Positions 1 to 5,101 of a stretch of DNA of 5,314 nucleotides are shown piece after piece. Positions within the stretch are counted from its first letter, which is position 1. Each line of letters starts with the position of its first letter. The stretch is from Prevotellaceae bacterium (GTDB lineage Bacteria; Bacteroidota; Bacteroidia; Bacteroidales; UBA932). A model generated the notes under the pieces. That model did no database searches. It was given only the letters and a program-made list of their open reading frames with translations, and was not told where the DNA came from. The position numbers and the translations under genes were made by a program. The DNA lies in NCBI GenBank assembly GCA_031268055.1, contig JAIRXY010000118.1, positions 1-5,314 on the forward strand, written 5' to 3'.

Positions 1-296
1 TACCCATAATCATCACCGGCGACTTCAACGCGCCCCCCGAATCGGAAGTCATTCAGCAAGTCCTTGCCGACGGGACGCTCTCTGACGTCCGTTCGCTTGC
101 CCCCACTCCGCTGGAGGCAAACGGAACCTACCACGAATTTGGCAAAATTCCGCCCGAAAAGCAGCCAATTATTGACTACATATTCGTAACCAACCACTTT
201 GCCGGAGCTGCCTGCACGCCTATGCCGGAAAAATGGGAAAACATCTTTCTCTCCGACCATACGCCGGTGTACGGAGAAGTAACAATAGCCAACTAA
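1..296 (+). CDS. Endonuclease/exonuclease/phosphatase family protein, C-terminal part
   Basis: This is the 3' end of a gene that begins before the window; 98 codons remain (frame from base 3, stop TAA 294-296). Three motifs of the EEP (DNase I-like) metal-dependent hydrolase superfamily appear in the right order: GDFN at 18-29 (metal/phosphate-binding Asp and Asn), IDYIF at 171-185, and SDHTPV at 252-269, which holds the catalytic Asp-His pair. The spacing fits the C-terminal third of a secreted or cytoplasmic EEP protein of roughly 250-350 residues. Family members cleave phosphodiesters in nucleic acids, sphingomyelin or phosphoinositides, and the visible part does not say which substrate applies here. 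The N-terminus is missing, so a signal peptide cannot be judged. The next gene starts 79 bases downstream on the same strand, so co-transcription is possible but not shown. Confidence 0.88.
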   Translation, partial: PIIITGDFNAPPESEVIQQVLADGTLSDVRSLAPTPLEANGTYHEFGKIPPEKQPIIDYIFVTNHFAGAACTPMPEKWENIFLSDHTPVYGEVTIAN

Positions 297-375
297 GTAG
301 CGTAAAGTAAATAATCTACAGCGGCAGCGAAAGTTTGCCGGTTAGCTGTTTTTCATCACTCAACTCAACCCAACA

Positions 376-1737
376 ATGATTACGTTTAAAAACATTGACA
401 AATTTTCGGTACGTTACTTCTTACTTTACGTTTATGTGCGATTTGTTTTTCGCTATATCTACTTGAAGCAGTACCATGTAGTTGGGCTTGAGAATATTCC
501 CAAATTCAACGAGCCGCTTCTGATTGTGTGCAACCACCAGAGCGGCCTGAATGATGCGCTGGCCATCCTGTTCATGTTTCGCGACTACCGCCAGCCGGTT
601 TTTGTTGCTCGCGGGGATATATTTCGCAGGACATTTATAGCCAAGCTGCTGCGTTTTGTCAAAATCATGCCTGCCTTTCGCGTAATGGACGGCGATGACC
701 CCCTGCGCAACTACAACCTCTTTGATGAATTTGCCGACGTTCTCAGCAACGGCCACTCGCTTATGATGTTTCCCGAAGCGGGGCACGAAGCTGGCTACAT
801 GCTGGGGCGGTTTCGCAAAGGGTTTGCGCGGATAGCCTTTCACGCCGAAAAAAAGAGCAGCTACTCGCTGGGGCTAAAAGTCTTGCCGGTGGCCAACCAC
901 TACTCCGGCTACTTTAACTTTCGCGAGCGGCTGGCTATGGTGGTAGGCAAGCCCGTAGACCTGTCGGATTTTCTGCCGCTGTACAAGGAAAACCCCGAAA
1001 AAGCTGTCCTTACCCTCACAAAAAGCATGCACGAAAAGGTGAACACCCTGATGCTGGACATAAAAGACCGCGAGCGCTACCACATATACAACTTTATCCG
1101 CGCCATTTACGAGCGTCGCTACGTGCAGCGCATGGGCTGGAAAGAATCTTATTTCCCCAACATGCTCAAGGCAAGCAAAATAATTGTTTCTCGCCTCGAA
1201 AATTTGCACCTGTCGAGCCGGAAGCAGCAGGTGCGGCTTTTTGAAAAAGCGCAGCAGCTGAAAGAAGGCTTGGAGAAGCTGCGGCTACGCTCGTGGCTTT
1301 TTGAGCGAAAGCAGGATTGGCGAAGGCTGGTTTTGTATACCGTGAGCATGGCCTGCCTGTTCCCGCTGTTTGCTTACGGCTACCTGCTCAACATTATTCC
1401 TTTCAACGCGCCGCGTATGGTAACCAGCAAAATAAAGGATGCTATGCTGCGCCCAACGGTTGCTTTTGGGGCTTCTGTGCTCATCACCTTCCCGATATTC
1501 TACCTTTTGCTTGCGGCTATCTGCGGCTTTTTCTCCGGCAGCCTTGCGGCGGCGCTGCTGTTCTTAATTTCTCTGCCCGTTGGGTTGATATTTTTTGACG
1601 CCTACCGCAAGCGCTTTGTGAAGCTGCGGGGGCGCTGGCGATTCTTTTTTCTTCGCCGGCGGAGGAATAAGCTATTTGAGCAAACGCAAGATTTATTTGC
1701 TCAAGTAATGTCGGAGATGGATGTGATAATGAGTTAG
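376..1737 (+). CDS. PlsC-type lysophospholipid/glycerol-phosphate acyltransferase with C-terminal membrane segments
   Basis: A 453-residue protein. Residues about 35-200 form an acyltransferase (PlsC/LPLAT) domain: NHQSGLND at 53-60 is the catalytic His-Asp motif, FPEAGHE at 132-138 is the FPEG-type acceptor-binding motif, GRFRKGFARIAF follows at 144-155, and a conserved Pro sits in VLPVANHY at 169-176. His54 and Asp60 have five residues between them, not the four of E. coli PlsC; from memory this HX5D form is normal in a Bacteroidota-rich subgroup. The C-terminal half has a basic, partly coiled stretch (about 270-317), hydrophobic segments near 317-341, 362-384 and 387-408, and a very basic tail (RKRFVKLRGRWRFFFLRRRR), so it is probably an inner-membrane protein. 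Likely role: acyl transfer to a lysophospholipid or related acceptor; the acceptor is not predictable. The ATG at 376 is the first start after an in-frame TAG at 343, with the A-rich upstream sequence typical of the phylum. Confidence 0.9.
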   Translation: MITFKNIDKFSVRYFLLYVYVRFVFRYIYLKQYHVVGLENIPKFNEPLLIVCNHQSGLNDALAILFMFRDYRQPVFVARGDIFRRTFIAKLLRFVKIMPAFRVMDGDDPLRNYNLFDEFADVLSNGHSLMMFPEAGHEAGYMLGRFRKGFARIAFHAEKKSSYSLGLKVLPVANHYSGYFNFRERLAMVVGKPVDLSDFLPLYKENPEKAVLTLTKSMHEKVNTLMLDIKDRERYHIYNFIRAIYERRYVQRMGWKESYFPNMLKASKIIVSRLENLHLSSRKQQVRLFEKAQQLKEGLEKLRLRSWLFERKQDWRRLVLYTVSMACLFPLFAYGYLLNIIPFNAPRMVTSKIKDAMLRPTVAFGASVLITFPIFYLLLAAICGFFSGSLAAALLFLISLPVGLIFFDAYRKRFVKLRGRWRFFFLRRRRNKLFEQTQDLFAQVMSEMDVIMS

Positions 1738-1806
1738 CTAACGCTTCAAGTCAGCCATTGCTTATCATGACCATTCGCCGCACACACAAAGTGAAATTTG
1801 AAAATT

Positions 1807-3075
1807 ATGAAAGACGAACATCAGCAGCTTTCCCGCTCCGATATTAACCTCATGGCGCCCGCCGGCTCGTACGAATCGCTGGCGGCGGCTATTCAGGCTG
1901 GCGCTAACTCCGTTTACTTTGGCGTCGAAAGGCTCAACATGCGAGCGCGCTCCTCGGCCAACTTTACCCTTGCCGATATGGGGCAAATTGCAAAAATTTG
2001 CCAAGAAAACGGCATGGAGCGCTACCTTACGCTCAACACCGTGCTTTTTGACAGCGAAATTGCCGATATGCACCGCATTGTAGAGGCTGCCAAGGCAGCG
2101 GGCGTTACCGCCATTATTGCCTCCGACCAGTCGGTGATTAATTTTGCCAACGAAGCTGGGGTTGAGGTGCATATCTCTACGCAGCTTAACGTAAGCAACC
2201 TCGAAACATTAAAGTTTTACGCTAAGTTTGCACCCGTAATCGTTTTGGCAAGAGAGCTTAATCTCAATCAGGTGAAATATATTCACGAGCAAATTGCAGC
2301 GCAGAATATCCGCGGGCCGCGCGGCAATCCGGTGAAAATCGAAATGTTTTGCCACGGCGCGCTTTGCGTTGCCACCTCCGGCAAGTGCTACATGAGCCTG
2401 CACGAGAGCGGATTTTCGGCCAACCGCGGCTCGTGCCTGCAAATTTGCCGCCGGTCGTACCTCGTAACCGAAAAAGAAACGGGCAGCGAGCTGGAGATAG
2501 ACCATGATTACATCATGTCGCCCAAGGATTTATGTACCATTGGCTTTCTTGATAAAATGTTACAGTCTGGCGTTCGCGTTTTCAAGGTCGAAGGGCGCGC
2601 GCGCTCGGCGGACTACGTAAAAAAGGTCTGCCAATGCTACAACGAAGCATTTGAAGCAATTATTGAAGATAGCTACTCCAAAGACAAAATAGACAAATGG
2701 ATAAGTGAATTGTCAACAGTATTCAACCGTGGTTTTTGGGATGGCTACTACTTGGGGCAGCGCTTGGGCGAGTGGAGCAAATCTTACGGCTCTAAGGCCA
2801 CGCGGCGCAAAATTTATTCGGCAAAGGCTACCAACTACTTCTCGAACTTGGGCGTAGCTGAATTTATGGTTGAATCGGGCAGCATAAAAACAGGTGCTGA
2901 CGTGATGAGTATAGGGCCAACACCCGGCGTTATGGAGCTGCGCGTATCGCAGCTGCGCGTGGATAGCGGCGCAGCGGTGCAGCAGGTCTTCAAAGGTCCG
3001 GTTTTTTCCATGCCGGTTTCCGGCAAGGTACGCCGTGCCGACAGATTATACCTGCTGGAGCAAATTAAGAAGTAA
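1807..3075 (+). CDS. Peptidase U32 family protein, TrhP (YegQ)-like tRNA hydroxylation protein
   Basis: A 422-residue U32 protein from the ATG at 1807. A TTG at 1798 would add three residues and follows an in-frame TGA at 1792; I prefer the ATG. The N-terminal part reads as a TIM-barrel-like domain beginning with MAPAG (16-20). The U32 signature is clear: CHGALC and SGKC, then SANRGSCLQICRRSY (204-218). Cys187, Cys194, Cys210 and Cys214 match the four cysteines that hold an Fe-S cluster in UbiU/UbiV-type relatives; Cys182 is extra. FKVEGRARS follows near 259-267, and residues from about 335 form the small C-terminal beta domain. The family was once called collagenase-like. Studied members are TrhP (5-hydroxyuridine at tRNA position 34, prephenate-dependent), RlhA (23S rRNA C2501) and UbiU/UbiV. 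The length near 420 and the single U32 domain favour the TrhP group over the longer RlhA; this subgroup call is inference. Convergent with leuB. Confidence 0.9.
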   Translation: MKDEHQQLSRSDINLMAPAGSYESLAAAIQAGANSVYFGVERLNMRARSSANFTLADMGQIAKICQENGMERYLTLNTVLFDSEIADMHRIVEAAKAAGVTAIIASDQSVINFANEAGVEVHISTQLNVSNLETLKFYAKFAPVIVLARELNLNQVKYIHEQIAAQNIRGPRGNPVKIEMFCHGALCVATSGKCYMSLHESGFSANRGSCLQICRRSYLVTEKETGSELEIDHDYIMSPKDLCTIGFLDKMLQSGVRVFKVEGRARSADYVKKVCQCYNEAFEAIIEDSYSKDKIDKWISELSTVFNRGFWDGYYLGQRLGEWSKSYGSKATRRKIYSAKATNYFSNLGVAEFMVESGSIKTGADVMSIGPTPGVMELRVSQLRVDSGAAVQQVFKGPVFSMPVSGKVRRADRLYLLEQIKK

Positions 3076-3191
3076 GAATTGCGATAACATGATATTACAC
3101 AATATATTTTGACGTCATTGTTCAACAAAAATATTTCATGGCTTCGCTACTCCGCTGACGGTTTTGATGTTATTCTATCCCGACGTGTTGT

Positions 3192-3222
3192 ACCCTAACA
3201 GGGTTTTAAACCCTGTTAGGGT
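3192..3222. repeat. Perfect 15-bp inverted repeat between convergent genes
   Basis: Arms ACCCTAACAGGGTTT (3192-3206) and AAACCCTGTTAGGGT (3208-3222) are exact reverse complements around a single T. Each arm is itself a small hairpin: ACCCT-AAC-AGGGT, and AAACCCT-GTT-AGGGTT with one end base unpaired. The form (A-rich start, short GC stem, three-base centre, T-rich end) matches the units found between leuD and leuB, although the flanking TTTCC of those units is absent. It may be a dispersed palindromic repeat, a bidirectional terminator, or both. The palindrome is certain; its function is not. Confidence 0.85.
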
Positions 3223-3300
3223 TGTGGTTAGCGAAGCCGCGCGCCATTCAATAGTTGGAGGCAATGGCCCCTCCTGCCAATCCCAAAATTCTGTAAATCC

Positions 3301-3327
3301 TGATTCAGACAAAGAAATCCTGAATCA
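3301..3327 (-). terminator. Weak candidate hairpin just after leuB
   Basis: TGATTCAG (3301-3308) and CTGAATCA (3320-3327) are perfect 8-bp arms around an 11-base loop, starting 15 bases past the leuB stop on the - strand. A direct repeat AAATCCTGA (3295-3303 and 3315-3323) overlaps it. On the - strand the stem is followed by GGATTT, not a U-tract, so intrinsic termination would be weak. It may instead be part of an AATCCTG-rich dispersed repeat. The hairpin is seen directly; the terminator role is a guess. Confidence 0.3.
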
Positions 3328-3342
3328 AAATTCAAAATTTCT

Positions 3343-4392
3343 TCAAATATTACTTGCAATAAAATCTCCTACTTCGCTCGTTGAAGCAGGTTTATCTTTG
3401 TTGATTTCGCCTGTAGCTACTCCATTTCTTAGCGCAAGCTCCACCGCCGCCTGCACCTCTTGCGCCGCCTCCAAGTAGCCAAAATGCTCCAGCATCATAG
3501 CCGCCGACAAGATAGCCGCCATTGGGTTAGCAATTCCCTTGCCTGCCCCCTCGGGAAAAGAGCCGTGGATAGGCTCAAACAGCGCCACCTTGCTGCCAAC
3601 CGAAGACGACGGCAGCATACCGATGGAGCCGGTAATAGCCGAGGCCTCGTCGGTGAGAATATCGCCAAACATATTTTCGGTGAGTATTACATCAAAAAAT
3701 GCCGGCTGCTGAACAATTTTCATAGCGGCGTTATCCACAAACATGTAGTCTACATATATATTGGGAAAGTTACTTGAAATTTTACTTATGGTATCTCTCC
3801 ACAACCGCGAAGTTTCCAGCACGTTAGCCTTATCTACCAAGGTTAAGTGTTTTCGTCGGCTTTGGGCTGCTGCAAGCGCTAATTGGGCTATGCGCTCTAC
3901 CTCCTCAACGCTGTAGGTGCAGAGGTCAAAAGCTTCGCTGCCGCCATTCCTGCGCCCCTTTTCGCCAAAGTATATCCCACCTGTCAGCTCGCGGAACACA
4001 ACAAAATCTACGCCAGCTACAAGCGATTCTTTAAGCGGAGATACGCTATACAATGTTTTATATGATTTTATCGGCCTTATATTTGCATACAGCCCCAACG
4101 CCTTGCGAATACCGAGCAAGCCTTGTTCAGGCCGCACCTTTGCCGTAGGGTCGCTATCAAAGCGGGGATGTCCTACCGCGCCGAGAATCACCGCATCGGA
4201 ATTTTGGCAGCGCTCAACCGTAGCAGCGGGCAAAGGGTTGCCCGTTGCTTCAATGGCGCAGGCGCCTATCAGCTCATGCTCAAACGCAAAGCCTATAGCA
4301 TGTTTTTTATCAATGGCTTGCAGTACCTTTACTGCTTCGCTGGTTACCTCCGGGCCAACCCCATCACCGGCAAGAACGGCTATTTTTTTCAT
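3343..4392 (-). CDS. leuB: 3-isopropylmalate dehydrogenase
   Basis: A 349-residue, full-length member of the isocitrate/isopropylmalate dehydrogenase family. It oxidatively decarboxylates 3-isopropylmalate to 4-methyl-2-oxopentanoate with NAD+ in the cytoplasm, the third dedicated step of leucine synthesis. It opens with MKKIAVLAGDGVGPEVT. Substrate-binding arginines are Arg96, Arg106 (GIRKALGLYANIRPIK) and Arg134 (FRELTGGIYFG), with Tyr141 and Lys188 (DKANVL) as the catalytic pair. Asp220, Asp244 and Asp248 (VDN; TENMFGDILTDEAS) bind Mg2+/Mn2+. The cofactor loop is HGSFPEGAGKGIANP (276-290), whose Glu281 takes the place of the usual Asp that selects NAD+ over NADP+. The residues around Arg96 are isopropylmalate- rather than isocitrate-type, and the leuD neighbour supports this. 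The start is ATG with an A-rich beginning. leuD lies upstream on the same strand but 709 bases away, across a repeat cluster, so leuB may have its own promoter. Confidence 0.97.
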   Translation of the reverse strand: MKKIAVLAGDGVGPEVTSEAVKVLQAIDKKHAIGFAFEHELIGACAIEATGNPLPAATVERCQNSDAVILGAVGHPRFDSDPTAKVRPEQGLLGIRKALGLYANIRPIKSYKTLYSVSPLKESLVAGVDFVVFRELTGGIYFGEKGRRNGGSEAFDLCTYSVEEVERIAQLALAAAQSRRKHLTLVDKANVLETSRLWRDTISKISSNFPNIYVDYMFVDNAAMKIVQQPAFFDVILTENMFGDILTDEASAITGSIGMLPSSSVGSKVALFEPIHGSFPEGAGKGIANPMAAILSAAMMLEHFGYLEAAQEVQAAVELALRNGVATGEINKDKPASTSEVGDFIASNI

Positions 4393-4437
4393 GTGCGTAT
4401 GCTAACTATGTTTTAGTAATAAATAATTGTGTATAAA

Positions 4438-4453
4438 TTATATAGATATATAA
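4438..4453. repeat. AT-only palindrome in the leuB leader
   Basis: TTATATA and TATATAA form 7-bp arms around GA, inside an A/T-rich tract where TATAAATT also occurs twice (4432-4439 and 4449-4456). It lies about 50 bases before the leuB start. In sequence this AT-rich it may be chance, or it may ease strand opening near a start site. Confidence 0.35.
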
Positions 4454-4505
4454 ATTCAGTATTCTACATTAAGTGATGCTGAGTAAATAGCATGTAATGA
4501 GGTTG

Positions 4506-4537
4506 ATAGTGATGAATTATAAATAAAAAATCACTAT
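4506..4537 (-). promoter_or_regulatory. Hairpin in the leuB 5' leader
   Basis: ATAGTGAT (4506-4513) and ATCACTAT (4530-4537) are perfect 8-bp arms around a 16-base A/T-only or nearly A/T-only loop; two wobble pairs and one more pair can extend the stem. It lies 114-145 bases before leuB, just downstream of the promoter-like box on the - strand, so it would fall at the start of a leader RNA. It could stabilise the transcript or be an operator dyad. No run of U follows that would make it a classical attenuator. Confidence 0.35.
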
Positions 4538-4544
4538 TGACCGA

Positions 4545-4552
4545 CAAACATA
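4545..4552 (-). promoter_or_regulatory. Possible Bacteroidota -7 promoter box for leuB
   Basis: The - strand reads TATGTTTG, an exact match to the TAnnTTTG -7 box of Bacteroidota primary-sigma promoters. No TTTG -33 box stands 19-21 bases upstream; a TTGACA lies only nine bases upstream, which is too close. If used, transcription would start near 4538 and give a leader of about 146 bases. An eight-base degenerate motif in AT-rich DNA easily arises by chance, so this is tentative. Confidence 0.25.
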
Positions 4553-4627
4553 AAAACATGTCAATTCTAATTTTCAGGGTAAACGCATGAAAAAACGTCA
4601 GCATACATTTCCTTTGTGGCGACAGCA

Positions 4628-4655
4628 AAACGCTGTAAGCGTTTCCTGTGAATAA
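4628..4655 (+). repeat. Palindromic repeat unit 1 (CGCT core)
   Basis: AAACGCT-GTA-AGCGTTT (4628-4644) is a perfect 7-bp stem with a three-base centre, followed by CCTGTGAATAA. It differs from unit 4 only at two base pairs in the stem. With GCA in front and CC behind it also forms the left arm of the 22-bp inverted repeat shared with unit 3. Confidence 0.85.
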
Positions 4656-4786
4656 GGGGCTGTCTCAAAAGCCTCTCATCCCATGCTTGACGCGGTATTC
4701 TCTAAAAATTGAATGCTGTTTATCAGGTGATTGCGTGTCGAGCCTACAATGACAAATGCCCTCAAAGGGGCTTTTGAGACAGCCCC
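4656..4786. mobile_element. MITE-like element with 18-bp terminal inverted repeats
   Basis: The left end GGGGCTGTCTCAAAAGCC (4656-4673) and right end GGCTTTTGAGACAGCCCC (4769-4786) are perfect inverted repeats, and TAA flanks both sides (4653-4655 and 4787-4789) as a candidate 3-bp target duplication. The 95-base interior is non-coding and carries two degenerate inverted copies of a 25-base segment, TCAT-N5-GCT-N-GAC-N-CG (4676-4700 on +, 4728-4752 on -). With no transposase it would need one supplied from elsewhere; the ends resemble insertion-sequence termini, but I cannot fix a family. It interrupts the surrounding palindromic repeat cluster, so it probably arrived later. Confidence 0.65.
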
Positions 4787-4812
4787 TAACGCAAACGCTA
4801 CCCCACAAACCA

Positions 4813-4840
4813 AAACCCCGTAGGGGTTTTCCTATTATTT
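4813..4840 (+). repeat. Palindromic repeat unit 2 (CCCC core)
   Basis: AAACCCC-GTA-GGGGTTT (4813-4829) is a perfect hairpin that one more A-T pair (4812/4830) lengthens to 8 bp, followed by TCCTATTATTTT. The core equals that of unit 4, while the flank has drifted from the TTTCCTGTGAATAA form. Same orientation as unit 1. Confidence 0.75.
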
Positions 4841-4881
4841 TGGGCAACGCCTGAAACGCTGTAGAAGCATCGCATACACTG

Positions 4882-4909
4882 CTTTCATGGGGAAACGCTT
4901 ACAGCGTTT
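4882..4909 (-). repeat. Palindromic repeat unit 3 (CGCT core)
   Basis: On the - strand this reads AAACGCT-GTA-AGCGTTT followed by CCCCATGAAAG. The hairpin and adjoining bases match unit 1 exactly over 22 bp in inverted orientation (4891-4912 against 4625-4646). The 3' flank has diverged after TTTCC. Confidence 0.8.
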
Positions 4910-4929
4910 TGCGCCCTATCTTCGCCCCT

Positions 4930-4951
4930 CCCCCCAGATAAATCTGGGGGG
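4930..4951. repeat. Ten-bp stem hairpin with C6/G6 arms
   Basis: CCCCCCAGAT (4930-4939) and ATCTGGGGGG (4942-4951) pair perfectly around AA. It sits between units 3 and 4, directly beside the conserved flank TTATTCACAGG of unit 4. It is very stable and without a T-run on either strand. It may be another palindromic core of the mosaic or a transcription roadblock between leuD and leuB. Confidence 0.75.
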
Positions 4952-4979
4952 TTATTCACAGGAAACCCCTACGGGGTTT
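4952..4979 (-). repeat. Palindromic repeat unit 4 (CCCC core)
   Basis: On the - strand this reads AAACCCC-GTA-GGGGTTT followed by CCTGTGAATAA. All 28 bases match unit 1 except for two stem pairs, changed on both sides (G-C to C-G and T-A to C-G). It directly adjoins the right arm of the outer 17-bp inverted repeat. Confidence 0.85.
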
Positions 4980-5101
4980 TTCATGCGTTTACCATGACTT
5001 ATTTTAATTTTAGCCGGTCAGTACTGAAAAATATAGATTAAAAAGCGGGCAGATTCAATTTTTTATCCTTCCCCCTCATCCTACGGAAACCCCACTACAT
5101 G

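Larger units (their letters stand above)
3076..3342. other. Convergent intergenic region between the U32 gene and leuB
   Basis: These 267 bases separate two genes that face each other. No credible gene lies here. The region holds a 15-bp-arm palindrome (3192-3222), bracketed by a 9-bp inverted repeat GGCTTCGCT/AGCGAAGCC (3140-3148 and 3230-3238), and a short hairpin near the leuB stop (3301-3327). Both transcripts should end here. The palindrome is symmetrical and could act on either strand, but neither side carries a strong run of T, so no textbook terminator can be assigned. Confidence 0.6.
4578..4993. repeat. Mosaic palindromic repeat cluster (REP/BIME-like)
   Basis: Bounded by a perfect 17-bp inverted repeat: GGTAAACGCATGAAAAA (4578-4594) and its exact complement TTTTTCATGCGTTTACC (4977-4993). 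Inside are four hairpin units (two on +, then two on -), a perfect 22-bp inverted repeat (4625-4646 with 4891-4912), a G/C-run hairpin (4930-4951), a degenerate half unit (AAACGCTGTA at 4854-4863, then unrelated bases), and a nested MITE-like element. The forward/reverse pairing of small palindromes with directional flanks is the layout of bacterial interspersed mosaic elements, which in other bacteria are moved by single-domain IS200-like (RAYT) transposases encoded elsewhere. The repeats are seen directly; the REP/BIME label is by analogy. Confidence 0.75.
4393..5101. other. Gene-free 709-bp gap between leuD and leuB
   Basis: I see no credible protein or RNA gene here. From leuB outward there is an AT-rich leader (4393-4577) with a hairpin and a promoter-like box, then a mosaic of inverted repeats (4578-4993) with a MITE-like element inside it, then about 108 bases of plain sequence up to the leuD stop. 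The plain part has only a 10-bp palindrome TCAGTACTGA (5018-5027) and a tiny TCC-TAC-GGA hairpin (5079-5087). Leucine genes in one operon are usually much closer together, so the gap is best read as expanded by repeats. Confidence 0.75.

Noticed and set aside
421..1598. Several 66-140-codon open frames overlapping the acyltransferase on both strands
   Set aside because: They lie wholly within a gene with clear catalytic motifs and show no family features of their own; they are shadows of its codon pattern.
1738..1806. Promoter or terminator between the acyltransferase and the U32 gene
   Set aside because: The 69 bases show no TAnnTTTG box, no clear hairpin and no T-run; the two genes may be co-transcribed.
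3164..3478. A 104-codon open frame on + running from the U32-leuB gap into leuB
   Set aside because: It crosses the 31-bp palindrome and then runs antisense to the conserved end of leuB; no protein features are seen.
4665..4847. A 60-codon open frame on the - strand
   Set aside because: It reads straight through the right MITE end, the element interior and part of repeat unit 2, has no recognisable motif, and its composition follows the repeats. It is a chance frame.
4930..4979. Intrinsic terminator of leuD made of the C6/G6 hairpin and unit 4
   Set aside because: The stems are strong, and on - unit 4 ends in only three to four T before CCTGTG, while the G/C hairpin has no T-run. They lie over 120 bases beyond the leuD stop and belong to a repeat mosaic, so I list them as repeats.
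4578..4993. CRISPR array
   Set aside because: The repeats are self-complementary, occur in both orientations, vary in their flanks and have irregular spacing, with no uniform spacers and no cas genes in view.
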